This document shows, in pieces, positions 13,364-19,799 of a stretch of 19,799 nucleotides of DNA. The position numbers and the translations under genes are program-made. Within the stretch, counting starts at the first letter, position 1. Each line of letters opens with the position of its first letter. This DNA is from CAYNFT01 sp964396535 (lineage in GTDB: Bacteria > Chloroflexota > Dehalococcoidia > Dehalococcoidales > UBA2162): NCBI GenBank assembly GCA_964396535.1, contig CAYNFT010000033.1, forward strand, positions 1 to 19,799, written 5' to 3'. The notes below the pieces were generated by a model. The model was not told where the DNA came from, made no database searches, and saw only the letters and a list, made by a program, of their open reading frames with translations.

Positions 13364-14785
13364 TTGCACGAGTGTTGCGCTGTTGCTGGTGTTTATGCTC
13401 CTAATGAGGATGTAGCTCGACTTACCTTTTTTGCTTTATTTGCCCTTCAGCATCGTGGTCAAGAAAGTGCCGGTATTGCTACCGCCGATGGCAAAAAGCT
13501 ACAGCTTCATGCTGATATGGGACTGGTATCCCAGGTGTTCGATGAGGATGCGTTAAGCCAGCTCACTGGTTATATTGCCATCGGTCATAACCGCTATTCC
13601 ACCCGAGGTTCCAGCCGAACAATTAATACCCAACCCATTATGGTGGGTGAGGGTATAAATTCCATTGCTATAGCCCATAACGGGAATATTGTCAATGCCG
13701 AGAACTTGCATCGAGGCCTTACCGACCATGGCTATACTTTTCACACCTCTACAGATACCGAAGTTATCGCCAATTTAATTCTATCTTCTCCAGGGGAAAA
13801 CTGGGTAGACAAGATAAGATATGCTATGCATAGGCTTAAGGGTGCCTATTCCCTAACTATTTTAGCTAATGACCGCTTGTTTGCAGTGCGTGACCCCCTT
13901 GGGGTGCGTCCTCTGTGCCTGGGGGCTATTAATGGGGGATGGATTATAGCTTCAGAGAGTTGTGCCCTTGACCATATCGGGGCTGACTTTGTCCGAGAGA
14001 TTGAACCGGGCGAGATAGTCTCTATTAGCTCAAATGGTGTCGAAGAGTACCGTGAAGATTCAGACAGGAGAGCCTTGTGTATCTTTGAGTATATTTATTT
14101 TGCTCGCCCCGATAGTACCATTCATGAACGGCTACTTTATTCAGCGAGACAGGCTATGGGGGCCGGGTTAGCTGAGGAGCATGCTGTAGATGCTGATATA
14201 GTTATGGGGGTGCCTGATTCAGCAACAGCTGCTGGCGTTGGTTACGCTCTCAGGTCCGATATACCTCTGGTGGAGGGGCTAATTAAGAACCGCTATGTAG
14301 GGCGTACCTTTATTGAACCTGATCAACGAATCAGAGACCTTGGTGTTAAGCTGAAGTTTAATCCTTTATCCCAGATATTGAACGATAAAAGGGTAGTGGT
14401 GGTTGATGATAGCATCGTTCGTGGAACTACTACTCCTCAGGTGGTAAGACTATTAAGAAGAGCCGGTGCTAAAGAAGTACACATGCGTATCTGTGCTCCG
14501 CCCATTCGCTTTCCCTGTTTCTTTGGGGTTGATATGGCCACTCGGTGGGAGTTAATTGCTGCTCAGAAAACTATCCCTGAAATTAGAGATTTTATCGGTG
14601 CCGATTCACTTGGCTATCTGAGCATCGATGGGTTGATTAAGGCAGTGGCTCTACCCAAAGACATTTTTTGTATGGCTTGCTTCACCGGCGACTATCCAAT
14701 ACCAGTTCAGATTGAAATGGATAAACTGGCACTTGAATCTATAGTATCAAGTCAGCAGTTACCTTTTAACACAAGACAGCGGTAG
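13364..14785 (+). CDS. purF: Amidophosphoribosyltransferase
   Basis: A 473-residue glutamine PRPP amidotransferase, the first committed step of purine synthesis (PRPP plus glutamine to phosphoribosylamine). The Ntn-glutaminase domain starts almost at the N-terminus: MHECCAVAGVY aligns with the ECGVFGI of Bacillus-type enzymes, making C5 the probable catalytic cysteine after removal of a 4-residue propeptide. Further motifs are GIATADGK, GHNRYSTRG and AHNGN. The phosphoribosyltransferase domain has the PRPP loop VVVVDDSIVRGTTTPQVV. Cysteines in CIFEYIYFARPDS, RFPCFFGVD and FCMACFTGDYP match the four [4Fe-4S] ligands of the Bacillus-type, oxygen-labile enzyme. The start is TTG, with GAGAGG six bases upstream and an in-frame stop at 13337 excluding longer versions. 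It has its own strong promoter. Confidence 0.95.
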   Translation: MHECCAVAGVYAPNEDVARLTFFALFALQHRGQESAGIATADGKKLQLHADMGLVSQVFDEDALSQLTGYIAIGHNRYSTRGSSRTINTQPIMVGEGINSIAIAHNGNIVNAENLHRGLTDHGYTFHTSTDTEVIANLILSSPGENWVDKIRYAMHRLKGAYSLTILANDRLFAVRDPLGVRPLCLGAINGGWIIASESCALDHIGADFVREIEPGEIVSISSNGVEEYREDSDRRALCIFEYIYFARPDSTIHERLLYSARQAMGAGLAEEHAVDADIVMGVPDSATAAGVGYALRSDIPLVEGLIKNRYVGRTFIEPDQRIRDLGVKLKFNPLSQILNDKRVVVVDDSIVRGTTTPQVVRLLRRAGAKEVHMRICAPPIRFPCFFGVDMATRWELIAAQKTIPEIRDFIGADSLGYLSIDGLIKAVALPKDIFCMACFTGDYPIPVQIEMDKLALESIVSSQQLPFNTRQR

Positions 14786-14841
14786 GCTGAAACTCTTTCC
14801 CTTTCATACTGTAACATCATTGGCTGTGATTTTCTTGACAC

Positions 14842-14890
14842 GGTCAGCTAGGTCAAAGTGAACTTTACTTAACAAAGCCTGACCTTTTTT
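14842..14890 (+). terminator. Weak terminator after purF
   Basis: AGGTCA (14850-14855) or GGTCAG (14842-14847) can pair with TGACCT/CTGACC (14879-14885), followed by T(6). The loop is large and the two pairings exclude each other, so efficiency is doubtful. Confidence 0.4.
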
Positions 14891-14959
14891 GTGTAAGGGA
14901 CAGGGAGCAGATTGCTTGCTGTTCGTTATTATTTGGAGTTAAAACTTAGGTGGGGGAAA

Positions 14960-16369
14960 TTGAAAGTAGATTTTACCAAACTGGACAGAGCTTTTACCCC
15001 TCGGTGTTTAGTTGTAGTAGGGGAACATGCCAACGGCCTGTGGCTTCGTACTCATACTAAAACTAACTTCAAGGGGAAAGTCTATTCTGTTCAGGTTAAT
15101 CCCGAGACAGCCAGGGCTATCGAAGCCTCGGGGATAAAAAACTACGCCAGCCTGTTAGATGTCCCGGAGCCTATAGACCTGGTGATTGTATCGGCGCCCC
15201 GAGAGGCGGCTCCCAGGATTTTAGAAGACTGCATTCGTAAGGAGGTGGCGGCAGTTCATTTCTTTACCGCAGGCTTTTCTGAGACTGATACTGAGGAAGG
15301 GATAAGGCTCGAGCGCTTGATTACTGAAAGAGCGAAGCAGGCGAACCTTCACCTCGTTGGTCCCAACTGCATGGGAATCTACAATCCTGAGATTGGGTTA
15401 GGGCAGATAGTGTGGCCATATACTGGCTTTGCTGCCCCGATAGTCTTTATCTCACAAAGCGGTACCCATGCTACTACCTTCGGTCAGCAGGCGTATCTGG
15501 CGGGGATAGACATCAACAAAGCGGTGAGCTTCGGCAACGGGATAGTGCTTGATTCCCCCGATTACCTGGAGTACTTTGGACAAGTCCCAGAGATTAAGGT
15601 CATTGGTATGTATCTGGAGGGGGTGAAGGATGGAAGACGGTTCCTCAAAGTGTTGAAGGAGGTATCTGCTAAGAAGCCGGTGGTGATATGGAAAGGGGGA
15701 CGGTCGGAGGAGGGAGAGCGGGCTATTGCTTCGCACACCGGCTCCCTTGCTGTGTCCCAGGCAATATGGAATGCAGCGTTGAGACAGTGTGGTGCAGTAA
15801 GGGTAGCCAGCATGGAGGAACTTATTGATACCACGAAGGCTCTCCTATATCTTCCGCCGGTTCGTAGTGATAGGGTGGGTATTGCCGGGGGGTCAGGGGG
15901 GCAATCGGTAGCCATTGCCGATGTTTTTGCGGAAGCCGGGCTGAAGGTGCCCCTGCTTACCCGGGAATCATATGATGAGTTGGCCACATTTTTAACTCTG
16001 ATAGGTGGCGGTTATCGCAATCCTATAGATACTGGCAACCAGAATCGCGGAGAGATAAAACGCATCATGGAGGTTCTTGAGCGAGATGCCAATACAGATA
16101 ATCTGGTACTGCTGACTGGTGCCCGCTGGGGTATGATTGAAACGCCCAAGAGCGACTTCGATTTACTGAGCAATATTAAAGAGAAATCGGCAAAGCCAGT
16201 AATGGCTGTTATCCCCTTCACTACTCCTGAAGAGATGCGAGCAGCAAGAGATGCTACTCGACAATTCCAGGAAAGAGGTATCCCTGCATTTCCCTCGATG
16301 GAGCGAGGGGCCTACGCCCTTAGAAATGCTCTCGATTACTACCAACACAAAGACGGGATAGTTTATTAA
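14960..16369 (+). CDS. Acyl-CoA synthetase (NDP-forming), alpha subunit / CoA-binding protein
   Basis: A protein of 469 residues if it starts at the TTG at 14960. I prefer this because AGGTGGGGG lies just upstream and the family begins with the pattern 'ldklFxPrsvaVVGas', here FTKLDRAFTPRCLVVVGEH. A TTG at 14912 would add 16 residues. Domains are an N-terminal CoA-binding Rossmann fold (about 1-125, with VGPNCMGIYNP following), a ligase/flavodoxin-like domain (FISQSGTHATTF, SFGNGIVLDSPDYLEYF) and the ISASHTG-type loop with phosphohistidine H259 (AIASHTGSLA), then a second ligase-like domain. In ADP-forming acetyl/acyl-CoA synthetases this alpha part works with an ATP-grasp beta part, making ATP from acyl-CoA. 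No beta subunit is in the window, so it is an orphan whose partner lies elsewhere. It could feed on acyl-CoAs from the beta-oxidation genes nearby. Confidence 0.88.
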   Translation: MKVDFTKLDRAFTPRCLVVVGEHANGLWLRTHTKTNFKGKVYSVQVNPETARAIEASGIKNYASLLDVPEPIDLVIVSAPREAAPRILEDCIRKEVAAVHFFTAGFSETDTEEGIRLERLITERAKQANLHLVGPNCMGIYNPEIGLGQIVWPYTGFAAPIVFISQSGTHATTFGQQAYLAGIDINKAVSFGNGIVLDSPDYLEYFGQVPEIKVIGMYLEGVKDGRRFLKVLKEVSAKKPVVIWKGGRSEEGERAIASHTGSLAVSQAIWNAALRQCGAVRVASMEELIDTTKALLYLPPVRSDRVGIAGGSGGQSVAIADVFAEAGLKVPLLTRESYDELATFLTLIGGGYRNPIDTGNQNRGEIKRIMEVLERDANTDNLVLLTGARWGMIETPKSDFDLLSNIKEKSAKPVMAVIPFTTPEEMRAARDATRQFQERGIPAFPSMERGAYALRNALDYYQHKDGIVY

Positions 16370-16383
16370 ACCCGTTTTTAATG

Positions 16384-16470
16384 AACCCCATTCCCCTCTA
16401 TCCCTCTTCCCCTTAATAAAGAGAAGAGGGAAGTTTTTAATAATAAAGAAGGGCTTCGCCTCTCTTAAAC
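16384..16470. repeat. Double-hairpin GC-rich repeat, copy 2
   Basis: The same order of elements as at 12092-12240. First come CCCCTCTATCCC-type sequence and a 14-bp hairpin with two mismatches (16401-16414 with 16418-16431; TCCCTCTTC pairs GAAGAGGGA). Then AGTTTTTAA leads to the second hairpin GGGCTTCGCCTCTCTT, a near palindrome of GAGAGGC-TT-CGCCTCTC type. The copy stops short of copy 1's right half and abuts the tRNA fragment. It lies 15 nt after the acyl-CoA synthetase stop and might double as its terminator. Confidence 0.6.
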
Positions 16471-16485
16471 ACCCTATCTTCTAAA

Positions 16486-16522
16486 CGGTGTATCGCAGGT
16501 TCGAGACCTGTACGACCTACCA
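16486..16522 (+). pseudogene. 3' half of a tRNA gene with encoded CCA
   Basis: A T arm GCAGG-TTCGAGA-CCTGT (16495-16511) is followed by a seven-base acceptor strand ACGACCT, discriminator A and CCA (16520-16522), preceded by a plausible variable loop GTATC. No 5' acceptor (AGGTCGT) or D arm is found upstream; the double-hairpin repeat occupies that place. Upstream CTTCTAA could be an anticodon loop reading TCT (Arg), but it may belong to the repeat, so the identity is uncertain. It could be a repeat-disrupted tRNA, or the attachment-site half left by an integrated element. Confidence 0.65.
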
Positions 16523-16739
16523 CATCAATCTAATTTGTAGCTAATCTATAGCTAGATAAAACCACCTGATACTCCAGGTTGTCTTTCTTTTTTAACAAAA
16601 GTGACACCCTGATTCATCCAAAATTTTAACTGGTATCACCTCTTCTACTTGTCCGCTGGACAATTCACAAGAAAGGCAGGCAAGTATATGGTAGTAATCA
16701 GAAGGAAGAATATTAGATGGGTAGATATTAACATGGCTG
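16523..16739. other. Debris region with possible zinc-ribbon scrap on the minus strand
   Basis: Apart from the terminator at 16561-16593, the only coding-like signal is on the minus strand (about 16747-16592). A 51-codon frame there ends ACLSCELSSGQVEEVIP followed by a terminal GCHFC, giving two CxxC pairs 25 residues apart, as in a short zinc ribbon. It has no ribosome site, overlaps the plus-strand ORF start and probably is a fragment. Confidence 0.25.
16561..16593 (+). terminator. Intrinsic terminator after the tRNA fragment
   Basis: Stem ACCACCTG/CAGGTTGT (16561-16568 with 16575-16582, one mismatch) with a 6-nt loop is followed by CTTTCTTTTTT. Its position about 40 nt after the CCA suggests it terminated the intact tRNA transcript. 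Confidence 0.7.
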
Positions 16740-17087
16740 ATGGACATCCTCGTTGAGCTGGAGGGCAATGATATCGACATCGGCTCCTATGAGGCCAGCA
16801 GTAGGCACTTCTGGCTAGATAATCTCAAGTTGCCCAGGCTAAAGCTGGAATACCATCCTTTCAGGTTCAGGGATAATACCAGTTATATCCCCAGCGTCAT
16901 AGTCCTCTAGGGAAGCAGGTCAGCCCAGGTGAGGATATTCACCGATTACCTGGCAGCTTTAAGAGAGCAGGAGTATCAGGGCTACTGGCATTACCTGCTT
17001 GACTTCCGTAATGGCTTGTGGCAGCACCCGATAGACAACTATAAGTCTCACTACGCCTGTCTCACAATAACCAGGTTTAAGGACTAA
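16740..17087 (+). pseudogene. Unknown 114-codon ORF interrupted by an in-frame TAG
   Basis: From ATG at 16740 the frame reads 56 codons (MDILVELEGNDIDIGSYEAS at the front) to TAG at 16908-16910. It then continues without any other stop for 58 codons (AQVRIFTDYLAALREQEYQG; ending CLTITRFKD) to TAA at 17085. Both halves have protein-like composition, rich in Tyr, Trp, Asp and Leu, and coherent codon use, so this looks like one gene with a recent amber mutation. There is no clear ribosome site. I do not recognise the family; a phage or integrative-element origin is possible given the tRNA fragment upstream. Readthrough or amber reassignment is conceivable, but nothing else supports it. Confidence 0.5.
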
Positions 17088-17170
17088 GGAAAGGAGGTTA
17101 AACAAGGGAAACTACTCACGCTTCTGGCGGTGACTGGCTGTAAAACGGTTTTCCATGCGGGGGCAAAACT
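17088..17170 (+). pseudogene. Strong Shine-Dalgarno followed by a truncated, startless gene remnant
   Basis: AAAGGAGGT at 17090-17098 is a near-perfect ribosome site, but no start codon follows at proper distance. The frame after it reads GKLLTLLAVTGCKTVFHAGA, protein-like, and then runs into the end of hdrB on the opposite strand. This suggests a downstream gene of the same cassette as 16740-17087, cut off where it meets the Hdr operon and missing its start. Confidence 0.35.
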
Positions 17171-18028
17171 CTATAGCAACTTCAGTCTTTCCAACAAATC
17201 TGACGGGTCTACAAAGTGTTTTGCTAACCAAGCTTTTACATTTAAACTTCCAAATGCTAAGGCAGATAATTCGCTAAAATATAATATGGGCATTGGATGG
17301 GAAGCGCTGTCTTTTGGCTGACGCATATCCAAATTGAGCTGACAAATGCCGCAGGCGGTAACAATAGCATCAGCCCCTGCCTCTGCGGCTGCGTGAACAA
17401 TATTACCTGACAACTTCTCGACAATCTCAGGGGCGGCTATTGATAACGAGCCCCCGCAACAATCCACTTTGTAAGACCAGTCAAGTACTTCCGCATCCAG
17501 AGCTTCCATTATTTCATCCATTATCGTTGGATTCTCCGGATCATCAAACCCCGTAATCTCAGGCGGACGAACCAAATAACATCCGTAGTATGTAACAACC
17601 TTAAGGCCTTTAAGGGGCTTCTGAACCTTTTCACGAATAGCATCAATCCCCACATCCTGATATAAAACCTCGAGGATATGCTTTGACTTCTGGGATAGTT
17701 CTAGATTCATGCCAATGTCTTCTTCTATCTTGGCTTTAAGAGCGGGGTCTTTTTTGAGTTCATATTCAGCAGCCTTATGGCGGAGAGAGCAGGCAGGACA
17801 AGGAGCAACTATACCTAGGGACATCCTGTTAGCCAGCGCCAGATTTCGGCTGGGCAAGGCTAATGCCAATTCCTGGTTGATAACGTGACCAGAACTAGCT
17901 CCGCAGCAAGTCCAGTTGGGAATTTCTTCTAAATCAATCCCTAAGTATTGTGAGGTTTCTCTAACCGATTCGTCATATTCAATGGATGTGGATGTTGCCG
18001 TACACCCAGGATAATATGCATATTTCAT
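17171..18028 (-). CDS. hdrB: Heterodisulfide reductase subunit B-like protein
   Basis: A 285-residue HdrB with two complete CCG domains. The first uses C9, C41-C42 and C77/C80 (YYPGC, CCGASSGH, APCPAC). The second uses C150, C190-C191 and C226/C229 (YYGCY, DCCGGS, CGICQ). The spacings match the CX31-39CCX35CXXC pattern, which in methanogen HdrB holds the noncubane [4Fe-4S] clusters that reduce a disulfide. In bacteria without CoM/CoB the true substrate is unknown. It is the last gene of the hdrA-hdrC-hdrB operon, 22 nt after hdrC, with AGAGG before the ATG. Together with HdrC and HdrA it should form the electron-bifurcating or -confurcating core. Confidence 0.93.
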   Translation of the reverse strand: MKYAYYPGCTATSTSIEYDESVRETSQYLGIDLEEIPNWTCCGASSGHVINQELALALPSRNLALANRMSLGIVAPCPACSLRHKAAEYELKKDPALKAKIEEDIGMNLELSQKSKHILEVLYQDVGIDAIREKVQKPLKGLKVVTYYGCYLVRPPEITGFDDPENPTIMDEIMEALDAEVLDWSYKVDCCGGSLSIAAPEIVEKLSGNIVHAAAEAGADAIVTACGICQLNLDMRQPKDSASHPMPILYFSELSALAFGSLNVKAWLAKHFVDPSDLLERLKLL

Positions 18029-18050
18029 TAAATCAACCTCTGTCTAGGTT

Positions 18051-18632
18051 TCACTTGTTGGAAAGGGCTTTTTTAAAGATCTCCTGAACCTCTTTTTGGG
18101 CGTGCCTTTTTATTGAGGGAAGCTTTATCTTACCTTTGCGAAACATTTGTAGAGCCAGACCGACTAATTCGCGCATTTTTTTCAACGAAAGGAAGTCGCC
18201 TGTTTTTAGTTCGTAGTTAATCATAAGGCTCGCTTCATCTACCCTCCCCCTCTTTCTGATTTGCTCTACGAATGCCTCATGGAATTTGGATATATTGCTA
18301 ACGGGGTTTTTAAAGCCTCCCTTAAGAGATTCATTCCGCAGCACATCCATCATACGAACAATATCGATTTCGTTGGGGCAACGAGTGGCACAGGTCTCAC
18401 AGGAAGCACATAGCCAAATGGCTCTGCTTTGTAGCACCCTTTCTTTTAGCCCTAGCCGAACCATATGAATGATTTGATTAGGGTAATAGTCCATGGCATA
18501 AGCCACCGGACAACCATCGCTGCACATAGAACACTGATAACAACGGTCAAGATTTCTAACTTCTGCCCTTATCTTTCGTGAGAATTCAAGGTCACGAAGA
18601 CGAATCTTCTCAATCGTCGGAGGCTGTGACAC
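18051..18632 (-). CDS. hdrC: Heterodisulfide reductase subunit C-like iron-sulfur protein
   Basis: A 193-residue protein with two classical [4Fe-4S] motifs, CYQCSMCSDGCP (from residue 31) and CASCETCATRCP (from about residue 75), flanked by helices. It relays electrons between HdrA and HdrB. The start is GTG at 18632 inside the end of hdrA (23-bp overlap), indicating translational coupling. The C-terminal 80 residues are helical and basic, with no transmembrane segment, so this is the soluble HdrC type, not the membrane HdrE-coupled one. Length is typical for bacterial HdrC. Confidence 0.93.
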   Translation of the reverse strand: MSQPPTIEKIRLRDLEFSRKIRAEVRNLDRCYQCSMCSDGCPVAYAMDYYPNQIIHMVRLGLKERVLQSRAIWLCASCETCATRCPNEIDIVRMMDVLRNESLKGGFKNPVSNISKFHEAFVEQIRKRGRVDEASLMINYELKTGDFLSLKKMRELVGLALQMFRKGKIKLPSIKRHAQKEVQEIFKKALSNK

Positions 18633-19799
18633 TTTCAGCTTTTCCTTTCTTTTTCTTTACTTTCGCTTTCTTCTCTATCTGTTCTTGCAGTTTTTCTTTC
18701 TGTTCGTCAGTTAACTCTATAGGACCCAATTTAGCCATGGCATCGGTATAACTATTGACTATTGTAGCGAATTGGGCTCCTTCCGCAGCAGATGCAAATT
18801 CTAGCCGTAATCTTTCTGGGTTTATCCCCATCTTTTCCAGGTTCTTTTGGGTAACTGGGACTGTCTTTACTATCTCGTTAACTCCTGAAATATAGTGACA
18901 ATCTTGCAAATGACACCCCACTATTAAAACAGCATCCATTCCTTTCAAGAAGGCATCATAGATAAATTTGGGATGTATTCGACCGGAGCACATAACTCTT
19001 ATTGGTCTAATGTTGGAAGCGTACTGTATCCGAGAAACTCCGGCCAGGTCGGCAGCGGGATATCCACACCAATTACAGAGGAAGGCTAATACCTTGGGTT
19101 TGAACTCTTCTATAGGTACCGAATAAGCTGCTTCAATTTGGGAGAAGATTTGTTGTTCAGTAAAATGGTTGAGTGATATGGCAGCGGTAGGACATATGGC
19201 ATTGCAGACACCACATCCTTTACAGGCAGCGGGGATAACCTTCGCTATCTTCCCTTCCTCTGTGTCCTCAAGCTCTATGGCACTGTAGGGACAAACCCTC
19301 ACACACAGGCCGCATCCTATGCATTCATCCTCATTGACCTCACAAATAGCCCCACTGGCTACGATTGAATCCTGTGAGAGAATGGTAGCTGCGCGTAAAG
19401 CTGCCCCGTTAGCCTGATTAATTGTTTCTGGAATGTATTTCGGATAATGAGCCATACCACAAAGAAAAATACCGTCGGTGGCGAAATCGAGGGGTCTTAA
19501 TTTCATATGTGCTTCCATGAAAAAGCCATCCCCAGTAAGAGGAAGCCTCAACAATTGAGATAACTCCTGATTTCCTTCTGGAATGATGGGCGTGCTTAAC
19601 ACCAGTAAATCTGGGTTAATCTCTCCCTCCATGGCTATAGTCGAATCATAGAAAGTTAACGAAAGGTCTTCTCCTTTAAGGTCAACCTCCGGTTTTCTCT
19701 CCGGTTCATACTGGATGAATAATACCCCCTTCTCCCGCGCCTGAAGATAATAGTCTTCTCTAAATCCGTAAGCCCGCATATCCCGATAGAAAACGGTGA
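18610..19799 (-). CDS. hdrA: HdrA with C-terminal MvhD domain (partial, 5' end outside window)
   Basis: The frame stays open to the right edge (TVFYRDMRAYG at the edge is internal HdrA sequence), so the N-terminus is missing. Visible parts in order are the end of the FAD/thioredoxin-reductase-like domain (LLVLSTPIIPEG; GIFLCGMAHYPKYIPETI), two ferredoxin clusters (CIGCGLCVRVCP and CKGCGVCNAICP), then an MvhD domain. The MvhD domain has FLCNWCGYPAADLAG, VMCSGRIHP and VGCHLQDCHYISG, the Cys set that binds a [2Fe-2S] and docks HdrA to its electron donor. The protein ends in a very Lys/Glu-rich tail. Fusion of HdrA and MvhD is known in bacteria, and implies a donor such as a hydrogenase, formate dehydrogenase or NADH module, none of which is next to it here. 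It overlaps hdrC by 23 bp. Confidence 0.93.
   Translation of the reverse strand, partial: TVFYRDMRAYGFREDYYLQAREKGVLFIQYEPERKPEVDLKGEDLSLTFYDSTIAMEGEINPDLLVLSTPIIPEGNQELSQLLRLPLTGDGFFMEAHMKLRPLDFATDGIFLCGMAHYPKYIPETINQANGAALRAATILSQDSIVASGAICEVNEDECIGCGLCVRVCPYSAIELEDTEEGKIAKVIPAACKGCGVCNAICPTAAISLNHFTEQQIFSQIEAAYSVPIEEFKPKVLAFLCNWCGYPAADLAGVSRIQYASNIRPIRVMCSGRIHPKFIYDAFLKGMDAVLIVGCHLQDCHYISGVNEIVKTVPVTQKNLEKMGINPERLRLEFASAAEGAQFATIVNSYTDAMAKLGPIELTDEQKEKLQEQIEKKAKVKKKKGKAESVTASDD

Noticed and set aside
14835..14840. Exact TTGACA upstream of the acyl-CoA synthetase gene
   Set aside because: No acceptable -10 hexamer at 15-19 bp; the sequence fits better as part of the purF 3' region.
17130..17321. 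Plus-strand 63-codon frame beginning at GTG
   Set aside because: Most of it is the antisense of the hdrB 3' end; only the first part belongs to the debris described at 17088-17170.

Overview
The window looks like a chromosomal stretch of a strictly anaerobic member of the Chloroflexota, most likely Dehalococcoidia or a relative. This is inferred from gene content, not from any marker gene. The indicators are a twin-arginine molybdopterin oxidoreductase of the formate dehydrogenase type, a HdrABC complex with an MvhD fusion, fatty-acyl-CoA dehydrogenases beside an acyl-CoA carboxyltransferase, an ADP-forming acyl-CoA synthetase alpha subunit, PAS histidine kinases paired with NarL-type regulators, and frequent GTG/TTG starts.

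Left part (1-6134): a minus-strand group holds a small Cys-rich protein, an 84-residue Os1348-like protein and the start of the formate-dehydrogenase-like catalytic subunit, which runs off the left edge. Divergent from it are two consecutive, clearly paralogous two-component systems (regulator plus membrane PAS kinase, 1169-3313 and 3983-6134). A 60-residue membrane protein lies between them on the minus strand. A 71-bp regulatory block, 53/71 identical by my hand count and ungapped, lies upstream of the Cys-rich protein operon and again upstream of the second regulator. It carries two TAGGY boxes 23 bp apart. A weaker third version lies upstream of the small membrane protein. This suggests a local regulon run by the two-component pairs and is the most interesting signal here.

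Middle part (6433-12033): a tRNA-Gly(CCC), a DUF3800 gene with an apparently leaderless promoter and a tRNA-like gene with a mispaired acceptor end all lie on the minus strand. Next comes a minus-strand operon with two dissimilar acyl-CoA dehydrogenases and a biotin-dependent carboxyltransferase subunit. A C-terminal scrap of a third acyl-CoA dehydrogenase lies just upstream of it.

Right part (12092-19799): tlyA, a headless alpha/beta-hydrolase scrap, purF and an orphan acyl-CoA synthetase alpha subunit lie on the plus strand. An 800-bp debris zone follows, with a repeat copy, the 3' half of a tRNA with encoded CCA, a terminator, an amber-interrupted ORF and an orphan Shine-Dalgarno. A minus-strand hdrA(-mvhD)-hdrC-hdrB operon enters from the right edge. 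Two copies of a double-hairpin repeat (12092-12240 and 16384-16470) mark the two main gene-poor stretches.

Together the genes describe acyl-CoA oxidation and carboxylation, with electron handling through HdrABC and a formate-dehydrogenase-like enzyme. Some housekeeping genes and local transcriptional control make up the rest.
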